The notes below the pieces were generated by a model, which worked only from the letters and a program-made list of their open reading frames with translations, had not been told where the DNA came from and did not search any database. A program made the position numbers and the translations under genes. A stretch of 64,000 nucleotides of DNA from Chaetomium olivaceum (Eukaryota > Ascomycota > Sordariomycetes > Sordariales > Chaetomiaceae), in contig JAYWVB010000034.1 in NCBI GenBank assembly GCA_039881045.1, positions 1 through 64,000 on the forward strand. The letters run 5' to 3'. How positions within the stretch are numbered: the stretch's first letter is position 1; each line of letters opens with the position of its first letter. Shown here in pieces: positions 12,517 through 22,594 of this stretch.

Positions 12517-13076
12517 GAATGAAATGGAGAGACAGAAGACCATTTCTTGTTATTTGTTGTTGCTTGTAGGATGAACGTATGGTCCCGATTCCTCTCTAAA
12601 CCAACTGAAGCTCCCTTGGATTGGTTCGTCCACGAAAATCCGAATCTTGGACCCTGCCTAAACCTAATCGGGTTACGGAACGTAACTTTTATGCTTTTTT
12701 TCATTCGTCATTTCGTAGTCTCGTTGGTAAAGATCTTAGCAGCCTTCATGGCTTTTGGGTCATACCAGTACCGTGGCGCTGAAATAAATAATCAGCTGGC
12801 GCCGTGTGAATCTGGAGGTTGTGAAATTCAGCTATAAATTCCTCTCGGAATAGGTACCTAGTTAGTTAAATATCAACAAGGTAACCATATTATGACGCAT
12901 CAATACAGGAGCGGGCGAATGAAATACACCGTAAGAAACTCAGGAATGGACAATGACATCATACACCCAACCGGCCCCAGTACAAAAAACAGCCCGTTCA
13001 AGCTGGAAGAACGTCTCGCCTCGTGTATCAACAAAATATTAACGTCGAAAGAGTCTGTATACCACTCAATTCCACC
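12517..13076. other. Intergenic spacer between DUF7580 and esterase genes
   Basis: Holds the 3' UTR of the DUF7580 gene and the promoter of the PAF-acetylhydrolase-like gene. An AT-richer stretch lies at about 12780-13050. No gene seen. Confidence 0.55.
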
Positions 13077-14696
13077 ATGAAGCCCTCATTTGACGTCCTC
13101 GACAACAAGGAGAGGCAGTCACACCGGGCAGCCAGGCGAAAAAGCTCCGTCCCAAAACTACGGGATGTGGCCGTCTTCCTTGCTCTGGTCTATGCACTCT
13201 ACTGCTACCTCTTCTCAAAACCCCTTCTTGTCCACCCCCTTCCCCAACACACGGGACCGTACGCCGTTGGGACTATTGACATTGAGGCGCCAGTCACACC
13301 GCCACGCACTGTCCATGAGGCCCGGTTCAAAGGAACGAACGAGAAGGCGTTCGAGCTAGAAACTGTGCTTTTCTCGTTGTACTATCCGGTGGCCCATGAT
13401 ACTGCCGCATCAACTGGTGAAACAAAGCGTCATCTCTGGGTACCCCAACCCTTATCCCTCCGAGCTCAGGGATATGCTAGAGCTGCCCATATCAGCAATT
13501 GGTTTACGGACAACCTCTTCACCACGGCTATCAATGCATTGGTGGGGGGTATCACCATCCCGGCTGCTGTTGATGCCCCCCTGAGTGATTACGCTACACC
13601 GACATCCCAGGAGGACACAAAGCGTGAAAAGGAACATCCCCCACAAAGCGATGACGGGCCGACGGGGGGATTCCCCATTATCATCTTCTCGCACGGCACC
13701 GTGTCCGCCAGGACCGACTACTCCCACTTCGCAGGCGAGCTCGCCGCACGCGGCCACATCGTCGTCATGCTCGAGCATCGCGACGGCTCCTCCCCAGGTA
13801 CCATCATCCAGCAGCGCGGCCAGCCCAACCGCACCCGTCTCCTCTTCGACGTCACCGCCGTCGAAACCCCCGACCACAGCCTCTCCCTCACCGAAGCCGA
13901 GTTCCACCAAGCCCAGCTCGCCTTCCGCCAAGCCGAGATCAAAGCCGCCGTGCACATCCTCAAACGCATCAACACCGGCGACGGGTCTTCCATCGCCGCT
14001 CAAAACCCCTACCACGAAGGCCACCACACCCTCCCGCACTGGTCCAACCGCCTCAACACGCACGCCATGATCATCGCCGGGCACAGCTACGGCGCGACCG
14101 GCGCCCTCCAAGCCCTCCGCGGCGGTCCCACCGACGAACGCCCCTTCCGCGGTGCCGTCGTGCTCGACCCGGGCAAGCAGAGCGGCCCGCTCAACGCCGA
14201 CGTGCGCGTGCCGCTGCTGGTGGTGCACAGCAACTCGTGGAGCAGCAAGAAGAGCGTGTTCTATGGCGGGCGCGCGCATTTTGATGTGGTCAAGGAGATC
14301 GTGGAAGGGAATAACAAGCGCGGGAACCCGAGCTGGTTCATGACAAGTATCGGCACCTCGCATCCGTCGGTGACGGACGCGCCGCTGTTGGAGCCGTGGT
14401 TGTTGAGCTTTACGACGGGGGCGACGATAGATGTGTATGAGGGGTTGAGGCAGTATGTGCATGTGGTGGAGGACTTTCTGGCTTTTTTGGCTGGTGGGGA
14501 GGTGAGGGGGTTGATGGCGGAGAAGGCCGAGTTTCCCGAGTACGACGAGGGTGCGGTGTTGGGATTGGGAAAGCCCGGGCAGGGTGGAGGTGAAGGGATG
14601 GTGCAGGATTTGAAGAAGGGTGAGTGGGCGGACTGGAGAAGGTACTGGCAGATTCATGTCTCACCAGCTGGAAATATGGAAAAGGGAGAAAACTAG
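13077..14696 (+). CDS. Membrane-anchored PAF-acetylhydrolase-like esterase
   Basis: A single exon encodes 539 residues. The ATG at 13077 sits in a good context (CCACCATGA); the frame is open a little upstream but only from non-ATG codons. Residues 31-46 form one transmembrane or signal-anchor helix (VAVFLALVYALYCYLF), so the protein is probably a type II membrane protein of the secretory pathway. The rest is an alpha/beta hydrolase of the platelet-activating-factor acetylhydrolase isoform II type: FPIIIFSHGTVSARTDYS (oxyanion region), nucleophile elbow GHSYG with Ser337, and a late GTSHPSVTDAP segment supplying the likely histidine. Plasma-type PAF-AHs cleave the sn-2 acyl group of oxidised or short-chain phospholipids. 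The fungal substrate is unknown. The gene is convergent with the pectinesterase, about 130 bases away. Confidence 0.88.
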   Translation: MKPSFDVLDNKERQSHRAARRKSSVPKLRDVAVFLALVYALYCYLFSKPLLVHPLPQHTGPYAVGTIDIEAPVTPPRTVHEARFKGTNEKAFELETVLFSLYYPVAHDTAASTGETKRHLWVPQPLSLRAQGYARAAHISNWFTDNLFTTAINALVGGITIPAAVDAPLSDYATPTSQEDTKREKEHPPQSDDGPTGGFPIIIFSHGTVSARTDYSHFAGELAARGHIVVMLEHRDGSSPGTIIQQRGQPNRTRLLFDVTAVETPDHSLSLTEAEFHQAQLAFRQAEIKAAVHILKRINTGDGSSIAAQNPYHEGHHTLPHWSNRLNTHAMIIAGHSYGATGALQALRGGPTDERPFRGAVVLDPGKQSGPLNADVRVPLLVVHSNSWSSKKSVFYGGRAHFDVVKEIVEGNNKRGNPSWFMTSIGTSHPSVTDAPLLEPWLLSFTTGATIDVYEGLRQYVHVVEDFLAFLAGGEVRGLMAEKAEFPEYDEGAVLGLGKPGQGGGEGMVQDLKKGEWADWRRYWQIHVSPAGNMEKGEN

Positions 14697-14826
14697 AGTT
14701 ATGGAAAGAGGTAACATACACGATCAGGCATTACAACTTGGAGGTGTGTAAGATAAGATCGTGTTGTTTAGTTTCCATTCGGCAATAGACCTTAACTTCG
14801 TACGCATCGGGAGATATACTCCACCT

Positions 14827-15831
14827 TTAGGACAAGTAAGTCGTGTCCACCCAGTCCTTGTAATCGCTCCCTAGCACCGTCGAGATACCGACCGCAGCCG
14901 ACAGCTTCTTCGAAAAGCTAGCCCTCGTCCCCTTCGAGCCATCCCCAGTGTTCGCATACTCCCCAAACTCAACCCCATCAGTCCTCGGGTCACCATCATT
15001 CCAGATCCTCCATCCAGCCGCATTGATGACGCCCGACAAGCTCGTCTGCTGAACGATGACCCGTGCATAGTTGCGCCACGGCCGACCCAGATAATACGCA
15101 CCCGCCTTTACACTATCCCCGGCCTTGGCCGAAATCGCCGACTTATGAATCACATAATACGACGCGCTGTCCGCGGAATCCCGCCCACTAGCCGTAACAT
15201 ACCCCACCGACGCCACCAGCACGCGGATGTCGGCCCCGTCGAACCACGCGCGCCCGCGCTGGCCAAAGATGAAGTCGGTGGCGCCCTCGATGTAGCTGCG
15301 CGCATACACCTGTGTGCCCTCGTTGGCCAGGATTGTGTCCTGGAAGCCGCGGAACTGGCAGCCGTAGTAGCCCTGGCGGTCCTTCTGCGCGCTGACGGCG
15401 AGCGCCTGCGAGCCCTTGCCGCGCGTGTTGACTAGGTTGAGGTTGTACACGCGCAGATTGGTGGTGTGTGCACGCAGCGTGGCCGTCAGGTCGTTGTTGG
15501 CAGAGTCGTCCTGGCTCTTGCTCTGCGTGATGGTCACCGTGTTGGCGGCGAAGCTGCTGGTGTCCGGGGTCTCGCCATAGAGGGTGAGGGCTGACTTGAG
15601 CGCTGGGATGTAGACTTGCTCCTTGTAGGTGCCCTTGTAGATGAAGATGCACTGCGCCGTGCTGGTGGACGTGCTGAGGGCGTTGACGGCGGACTGGACC
15701 GTCTTGTATGTTGCGGAGCCACCGACGGCTAAACACCCGGCCGGTGGGGATGTACGAGCGGCCCGGGCTTCGAGCGCCGCCGCGGATGCCGCGGTGGTGA
15801 ACGCGAGGGCAAGAACAATGGACTGAAGCAT
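14827..15831 (-). CDS. Secreted pectin methylesterase (CE8)
   Basis: An intronless gene of 334 residues with a signal peptide of about 19 residues. It is a carbohydrate esterase family 8 enzyme that removes methyl esters from homogalacturonan, making pectin accessible to pectate lyases and polygalacturonases. The family's catalytic landmarks are present: GFQDT (Gln164, Asp165), DFIFG with Asp186, and LGRPW (Arg250, Trp252). The single-domain length matches fungal PMEs and there is no plant-type inhibitor domain. A TATTTAAA box lies about 80 bases upstream of the ATG. The enzyme points to growth on or in plant tissue. Confidence 0.95.
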   Translation of the reverse strand: MLQSIVLALAFTTAASAAALEARAARTSPPAGCLAVGGSATYKTVQSAVNALSTSTSTAQCIFIYKGTYKEQVYIPALKSALTLYGETPDTSSFAANTVTITQSKSQDDSANNDLTATLRAHTTNLRVYNLNLVNTRGKGSQALAVSAQKDRQGYYGCQFRGFQDTILANEGTQVYARSYIEGATDFIFGQRGRAWFDGADIRVLVASVGYVTASGRDSADSASYYVIHKSAISAKAGDSVKAGAYYLGRPWRNYARVIVQQTSLSGVINAAGWRIWNDGDPRTDGVEFGEYANTGDGSKGTRASFSKKLSAAVGISTVLGSDYKDWVDTTYLS

Positions 15832-15909
15832 CTTGACGATGAGTAAAGAGGCCGAGAGAAGCTAGGAAGGTAACCCGGGAAAGATAGATGGTAGGTGATT
15901 TATCCGCCC

Positions 15910-15917
15910 TTTAAATA
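15910..15917 (-). promoter_or_regulatory. TATA box of the pectinesterase gene
   Basis: TATTTAAA on the minus strand, about 80 bases before the pectinesterase ATG. Motif and spacing are both good for a fungal core promoter. Confidence 0.55.
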
Positions 15918-16358
15918 GTCCTAGCCGTTGAGCCAAGACACCGTACCACACAATATGGTCGATCCTACCACGGGGTCCAATCTTATGCCGGTGTAAATTG
16001 GGAATACATCCGCACCACTGGATGTTCTTTCTTTTCCACCAACAATTGGTAACGACGGAGTATTTGGTTCTGAGCCGCATGCCAACCGAAATCGTAAGAG
16101 TATCGGGGGTTTCCCCTCGGGAAAGAAGAGCTGTCCAAGCTGGCATCGCTGGTTGGTGGAATTCACATTGTGTCGTTGCCAGGGTCACATCGCGGACGGA
16201 GGGGTCGCCGGGTTTCCTCTCCGCCGACGGGGTGCGCGAGCAACGATCTCTGCTTCTTTTGTCTTGGCCCCTGTTATGGATTAACTCGCTGACGAGGTCC
16301 GTACCCCAGCTCAATACCTTCCCCATGCTTCGACCCACTAAGTGTGCCCGCTGTAGCA

Positions 16359-17915
16359 TTACCAGCCTGCGACTCGTCTACCTTGAAAGACGTCACCCGG
16401 CCATCTCTGCATCGTTTCCCCCCCGTCCATAACATCACCGCCCATAACCAGGGTATGCTCTAGTAAGCACGCATCGTCCAGCATCCTGCCGCCAGAGAGC
16501 AGCCGGCTTCCCGATCCCAAGACACACCGATCCCCAACGTCGAGTGGATTCAAGTTGGATGTCCTCTCGGTGTTGATGTGGCAGACCAGGCTCGCATCGT
16601 CGACGACGGCCCGGTCACCCATGCTGAGCAAGTCTGGTTCGGTCAGGTTCATACCAGGGTGCCCGCCCGCAAAGATGGCACAGTCCTTTTCAATAGCAGC
16701 CCCGAGCAGGCGGAAGTACTGCGCATAGTACCAGGTCCCGCTCAGCATCCCGAAAATGCCGTATCCTCGGAAGGCGCGGTAGCGTGGCTCGATGGCGATG
16801 ACCATCTGCCACCGCTAGCAATATGGGGATTTGTCCCAGTTGTAATTGCCGACCTGCCGTCTCCCCAGTAAGATCCATTTTGCGGCAATGCCGATGGATA
16901 CGGCGAGAATGGTTTGAATGGCGACGAAGGCGGCATTGAAGACTGCGAGCCCCGTGTAGACCAGTAGCGGATCCTGCCAGGCCCCTTTGCCTTGGAGCCA
17001 ACCCTGCTACCGTACCACGCGGACGGCTACCTGGATTGCGAGTAGTGCAGAGGTGTCCCAGTAAGCCGCAACAAATACAACGGCGAGCGAGGAGTAGCAA
17101 GAGACAGTGAGTTGGCCCAGGACGTGGTACGGTGCCAGTCCGAGGTAGAAGGGGCGACCGAAGGGTGCAGACTATATCTCAGTCTGCTTTTCGTTTATCC
17201 CCCGAGGTGAAGACGAGGGGTGAGCAGAGACTGCCGAGGCGGGAGGTGCTGTTGCTTCGGACTTTCTTCTGCGTTTGTCCGCAGGAGTGGTGTCGGAGGC
17301 ACAGCCGACAAGGCAGACGCTGTCGCCGTGCTTAGAGCCGACGAACTTCCCCTGCGCACTATAGTATTTTCCGCGCTGCCCCAACGCTCCTGACCACATC
17401 ACCGCACCTGCGCCGACGGTCAGCCCCGGCAGGAGTATCACCCGGTTGGCAACATTGGCCTTGTCCTCAATCGTAACCGTCTCCGCGCCGATGCAGTCCG
17501 ACCTTACGAGTTAGGAGTGGCTCCCAAACACCACGTCGTCGCCCACCGAGACGAGATGGTAGTCTCCCATGACCTCGAGCCCGGAGCCGGGCCAGTGGAT
17601 TTGCTTCCCGACCGTGCCGCCAAGGGCGCGGATCGCGAAGGACGTCACCTCGTAGTGCTGTCCAAGGAGCTCGATGAAGCTGACGAAGGTCTTGTTCGGT
17701 ATCACGGCACGCATCAGGGTTATGCGCCACTTGTCCATCTGCCCTCGCCCCTTTGCAGGGCTCGGGCGCAATGTCCCGAGTCGGAGATCCAAGAGGTTCT
17801 TGAAAAGGACGACGGAGCCGAAAAGGATGACAGGGCCGAGTAAGGCCCTAGACATCAGCGCGACGTAGCACCATTTGGCTCTTAGGCTCCGTGACCTCGC
17901 CAAGGGCAATTCCAA
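16359..17915 (-). pseudogene. Pls/PosA-type NRPS-like C-terminal remnant
   Basis: A single minus-strand frame of about 519 codons is interrupted only by four stop codons, at 17511-17513 (TAA), 17172-17174 (TAG), 17007-17009 (TAG) and 16815-16817 (TAG). There is no frameshift. The broken protein resembles the terminal domain of Pls/PosA-family NRPS-like enzymes (TIGR02353 type): a membrane part (AKWCYVALMSRALLGPVIL) followed by left-handed beta-helix hexapeptide repeats (VGDDVVFGS; IEDKANVANRVILLPGLTVG; MGDRAVVDDASLV; LDVGDRCVLGSGSRL). Intact relatives carry adenylation and carrier domains in front of this part. None are found here: within about 170 bases the sequence reaches the 3' end of the carboxylesterase. 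The fragment is therefore both 5'-truncated and nonsense-riddled. The terminal domain's function is unknown even in intact proteins. Confidence 0.72.
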
Positions 17916-18086
17916 TCGTGGGCTTCATGTTCAGTACCGGTAGAAGATAAATCAACGCTTACTGTTGAGTGCTCTCTTCTCCATGTCCGCAATCTTCAAC
18001 ATGGTCAACAGGCTGTTGCACTCTTTGTAGTGGCACCGCATCGTGGTGTGTTTTTCATACATTGTGCCTGGTTTATCACCGCTTAA

Positions 18087-20083
18087 TTACATCCCAAACA
18101 CCCGCAGACTGTTCTCAATAAAATAGTTGATCCCTTCAACGCGCCAGTCGTCCACCTCAACATAGCTGCCTTTGTCCGACCATACTATATTCTGGCCAAC
18201 TCCGCCACCGACAGTAACATTATACGCGGGCCACGAGACCTCGCCTGGAAGACTCAACCCCTCGGGGCCATTAGGGTCTTGGCCCGTGATGAAGTTGACC
18301 CAGCCAGTCGACATGGTCTTGGCCAGCGCGACGAGTGCCTTGGTGTTGTTGGCAAACGGGTTTTTCTCATAGCCCTCGCCACGTGTATTGTGGAAAGCGA
18401 AGGCAACTTCCTGGAAATGCGTCGCTCCGATGAAGGCGGGAATACTAGGCAAAACAACGTCAAAACGGTAGCTCCAGCTGGGAATGCCCTGCTTCTCAAA
18501 AGCAAGGCTCGCTCGCCTTCGGGAGTACTGCATCATGCTGCACGTTCCGTTTGTCAGTAATCGGTTCCCCTCGTTTCTTCTTGTGCGGGGGGGGGGGGGG
18601 GGAGGAAAACATACAAATCTCCAAATAGCGCGGCAGTACGGCGGTACTGCAAGCCCATCCTCTGGGCTACCTCGTCACCGGGCTGAATGACGGGCCACTT
18701 ATCAAGGCCTGGAACACCAACGGCCTGAATATTGGGGTACAAGAACATCAACTCGTCCACCACCTGCTCGACCGTCTTGCCCACCGTTTTCTCGACCTCA
18801 GGCCCCACCCTAACCTTGATCACGTTCCGCATCTCGTCGTCCGTATTGATACCCCCGCCATTGGGGCCCAGTCCCGTGCCGAACGACGCTCCCTCTTCCG
18901 AGTTACAGCCAATCAGCACGGGCACCTTGGGGAAACGGCCCTCGCTCAACTGCTTGGAGGGATAGTCGGCGATGAAGTCACCGTCCAGCACCGGCGACCA
19001 CGGGTTAGCCGCCGTACCGTTCAGCGCCGCGTTTATCTCCTCCCACGGCAGTGCGCGGAGGCAGTCAAGGGAGGCGGGGGTGCCAACCGTGTGGGCGCAG
19101 GTGGTGTTGCGCACGAGTGTGTCGTACGTGTTCTGCATGGCGTCGCTGGCGTTTAGGCCGCCGGGATAACGCCCGATGAAGCCCCCGTATCCGGACTGCC
19201 CGATGACGCCACGGAACAGGCCGTCGTCGCGGCCGTTATAGGCCAGCGTCTGCGCGCTCACGCTCTCCGCGCCAGAGCTCTCGCCCCAGATCGTCACCTT
19301 GTCAGGGGCGCCTCCAAATGCTGCGATATTCTCGTGCACCCACCGCAGGGCCAATCGCTGGTCTTTGAAGCCCAGGTTCGTCACCCCGCCGCCAGGGCCT
19401 CCTTGCCGTTGGGGAAACCGAAGGCGGACAGGCGGTAGTTGAGGCTAACGCCGATGATGGGAGTGCCTTGCTCTACGCTGTTTTCCACGATAAAGGAGAG
19501 GTTGTAGCGTCTGTCTCCCGACCCGCCCATAACCTGTGAAGCAGAAGAACAACCACAGTTGTCAGAAAAATGACGACAAACGCAGAGTTTGCGGTCAAAC
19601 GGAGGAAACTCACCAAACCGCCGCCGTGGATCCAGACCGCCACCGGAAGGTCAGCAGTGTCCGAGATGCCGGCCGGACGGACAACGTTTAAGTACAAGCA
19701 GTCCTCGGATTCTTCGTACCCAACTTGGTCGCCCCCGTAGCCGACACAGTGGCGTGGATATGCGGTGGCATTCCGGACACCCTCCCACGACGAATTCAGA
19801 TGCTGCGAAACGGTGAACCGAGGCGGGACCTATTGTTAAAGGGCACCATTGAGTCAGCGCATCTCTGCGAGTATCATTGGGTAAGAATACCGGTGTACCT
19901 GGGCGTACGGCATGCCGAGGAAGAAGTCCTGGTTGTACTTTGTCGAGTATATGCCGGCGTAGGACCATTCGTGACGGCAACGACTGGTGCGGACCTTGTT
20001 TGATGATGGGCCGGTAAGGCGTTTCCCATAGACGCTAACCAGCAAAGGCCGGCGCCCAGGAGTGGGGTGGACCAACTTGGCAT
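18087..20083 (-). pseudogene. Type-B carboxylesterase/lipase with two frameshifts
   Basis: Four exons can be traced: 20083-19899, 19829-19614, 19533-18615 and 18537-18087, all with GT-AG introns. The ATG at 20083 opens a secretion signal (WSTPLLGAGLCWLASMGNA). Type-B carboxylesterase landmarks follow: NQDFFLGMPYAQ, EDCLYLNVVRP, the oxyanion WIHGGG, GVSLNYRLSAFGF, nucleophile GESSG and a late FHNTRGEGYEKNPF histidine region. Two shifts break the frame: near 19962-19966 in exon 1, just after VAVTNG, and near 19384-19387 in exon 3, after KEALAAG. Each is explained by one missing base, and they do not compensate for each other. Everything else looks intact, so this is either a young pseudogene or a functional secreted esterase with assembly errors. 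Confidence 0.78.
18587..18602. repeat. 16-nt poly-G run inside an esterase intron
   Basis: Sixteen consecutive G on the plus strand (C on the coding strand) lie in the last intron of the carboxylesterase, just after the donor. Long G homopolymers are rare and are hard to sequence, so the length is uncertain. Confidence 0.85.
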
Positions 20084-21529
20084 ATCTTCGACACACAGTC
20101 AGCGGAACTGTTCTGATTTCTGTGCTGTGATAAAGAAAATTGGCTTCAGCGGTCGGACCAGCATGTTGTAAGCCTTCAACTTATACGCCGCCATGACACC
20201 GGCTGCCGTGCTCATTCGGTGGCATCTCGGTCCGTCTGTGTAACCGCACGCAAGGAAACAACACGAAGTAACTATAGGTGGCCAAGCGAACCCCACAACA
20301 TGTAGAATCTGCCGAAGCTCGATTCCATCTTGGTGGTCCTTCTCTCGTGTAAGGCACGGTCCTTGCAGAGACGCATTAGCGATTGGTACGGATAAAGGTG
20401 GGCAGAATCCTACTTTCCCACTTTCCATGGTAAGTTTCTCGAGGTAAGGTAGGATTCGGCCGATCATGCCGGTACAAGGTAACTTTGTAAGTTTTACGGT
20501 TATACCGCGCCGTTTGCCGAAACCATCCACCAACCAAACAACATGCCAGCATAGGTAAGGTACTGAGGTAAAGCAGGTACCATACTAGCACACCTCCAGG
20601 CATAGATCTGTTAGGTGATTAATGCACCTAGTTGGAGACTCCAAGTGTTTTAGGTGAGCGCATTGAACAGTTCTACTGGTGTCATATGCTTGATTTTCCG
20701 TTGGTTAGTCTGAGCAAACGGGTTATGGAAAACGTTGCCCGAATCCACGGCGGTACTTCCCAATCGAGTTTGGCGGAGAAAGGGCGCATGTGGGGGTGAC
20801 ATTGTAGTGGAACTGCCTGGGGAATGGACCTGAAGCAAGTTGAAGTTATGTGGACCTGGGTCATTCATGTCCATAGGACCGCATAAACGGCCGAGTCTGT
20901 CAGAACTCTGGATTCACGACAATGTAAGGTTGGGATTTGATTTGATTTCAGGCTTGAACACACCGCATGGACAGCGAGGAACCGATAGGAGTAGCTTTTT
21001 TCAGTTCCACCGTGATCTATCGGGCCGTTGAGCGGAAGTCTGCAATGGTTTAACTATGGAACATAAAATGGATTCCGCATTCTTGGCTCTTTCCCTCTTC
21101 CTTCGGTTTATCCCGATCGTGCCATTTTGTGCCCGCTCGTCGAGCTCTACTCTGAGGAACTTTCCATCCTACCTACCTATTTTCTAATGTGCTTTTCCGG
21201 GTTAGGGTTGTTTGAGTCTTGTTGGAGGGAGCAAGCACTAATATCATGTCCTTTGGACGACGGCTCTAAAGACAGGGGAGAAAGTATAGTTGTGTGTGTT
21301 AGAGACAGTTTCAAGCAGTAAGGTTGTGAGAAGTCCAAAAGCGGATTGTCTTATCCGGTATATTGCTGAAGAGTCGTTCGAACGAAGACGGGGCGAGAGC
21401 CCAAATCGAGAGGCTATCGTATCCAACATAATCCATGAACAAATAACTTACGCGAGCTGGACTCCATACATTCTCTCTTGATTCTTTACACCATTAGCCT
21501 TGGTTTCGCAAACCAACAGCTTGTCAAAG
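20084..21529. other. Intergenic region, no supported gene
   Basis: Upstream region of the carboxylesterase followed by unassigned sequence. Several 60-145 codon open frames occur on both strands, none with a recognisable protein or splice structure. Confidence 0.5.
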
Positions 21530-22594
21530 CTACCCAGATGGGTATAGCACCACACATCCTGTCAAGTTGCCTCCGGAGAAGACCACTGTAACCATGGCGA
21601 CGGACCAACAACCCCGGCGCTTCCGGGAGGGACCTCTTGACCTCGGCGGGGAGGTCAATGACAACCTCATTCCAAACCGTAGATCAACAAAATCGTACTC
21701 AGACTCAAGCCGCTCTAGAAGATTCCGCATGCGCTTCTCAGACCCCTCAGGCAGTGGCACGCCTGCATCGCCCAGCCTCCTCGTCAGAAATTCATGCATC
21801 CCGCCAATCCCCTCACCCTTACCGCGACGGCCCACCTCAGCAATGGCGTCCGGTCCGTCTTCAAGCGAAGTAACCGCCTCGGCGAAGGAGGCCACAAAGT
21901 CATCCGGGATGCGCTCCTTACGCATTCCAGGGACTTGATTCCCGCCAAAGGTGTGCTTGCGCTTTAATGACTTGCCGTACATGACAGCGTGGTGCGCCAG
22001 ATTGCGGATTCCATGGACGCCATAGCGCTCGGGTTTGAGATACAGACAGTTTCCTCGCCGTTTGTCGTTTACGATTGCAATGGAGAGGACGTGGCAGTGA
22101 CCATGGGGAAGCGGAGGTGGCTGTTCTGAATTACCGGATTTCCCTGCGGCGAGACGAAGATCAAGGCCAGTGGTGCATCCCGGCGAGCTTTGTCTCTTCA
22201 GATGGCTGCTGATGCGTGGTGTGCCAATGCTACTAAAGTAGGCCGATAGCCGCCCTCCTGGGTCTCGACAGAGGTATGCGCCAGTCACAAAGGTCTGCCC
22301 GCGTTCGATGCTAAGATAGGTGAGGTACCACATGATGCCTGTCACCTGGATGATGCTTGCGGGGGAGTGTTGCATTTTGCGGGCGACTCCACGTATCTCG
22401 TCGACCGACCATGGTTGTGTCATAATGGCGAGTACATCTTGAGCCCCCTGGGCAATGGCGGAATGGATTTTAGGTCCCCATTCAGCGAGCCCGATGTCGG
22501 TAAGGTAGGCATCAAGGCTATTGGCCTTATCTTCGGTTTGGTCAAGACCCTCTGAGTCTGACCGTGACAACTGTCGGTCGAAGTTGTTGGGCAT
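21530..22594 (-). CDS. Hypothetical protein, unrecognised
   Basis: One open frame of 354 codons starting with ATG at 22594. I do not recognise the family. The N-terminal 100 residues look like a small helical domain (YLTDIGLAEWGPKI, then VDEIRGVARKMQHSPASI) with some resemblance to SAM-like or nucleosome-remodelling linker helices, which I do not press. The middle is rich in Gly, Arg and His. The part at residues 195-310 is again protein-like (HAVMYGKSLKRKHTF, DDFVASFAEAVTSLEDGPDAI, KRMRNLLERLESEYDFVDL). The last 45 residues look less natural and may read through an intron near 21670. No signal peptide or membrane segment is visible. The gene is isolated between two gene-poor stretches. Confidence 0.5.
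   Translation of the reverse strand: MPNNFDRQLSRSDSEGLDQTEDKANSLDAYLTDIGLAEWGPKIHSAIAQGAQDVLAIMTQPWSVDEIRGVARKMQHSPASIIQVTGIMWYLTYLSIERGQTFVTGAYLCRDPGGRLSAYFSSIGTPRISSHLKRQSSPGCTTGLDLRLAAGKSGNSEQPPPLPHGHCHVLSIAIVNDKRRGNCLYLKPERYGVHGIRNLAHHAVMYGKSLKRKHTFGGNQVPGMRKERIPDDFVASFAEAVTSLEDGPDAIAEVGRRGKGEGIGGMHEFLTRRLGDAGVPLPEGSEKRMRNLLERLESEYDFVDLRFGMRLSLTSPPRSRGPSRKRRGCWSVAMVTVVFSGGNLTGCVVLYPSG

Noticed and set aside
13452..14657. 401-codon open frame antisense to the PAF-acetylhydrolase-like gene.
   Set aside because: His/Arg/Gly-rich shadow produced by the codon bias of the plus-strand gene, which has clear catalytic motifs.
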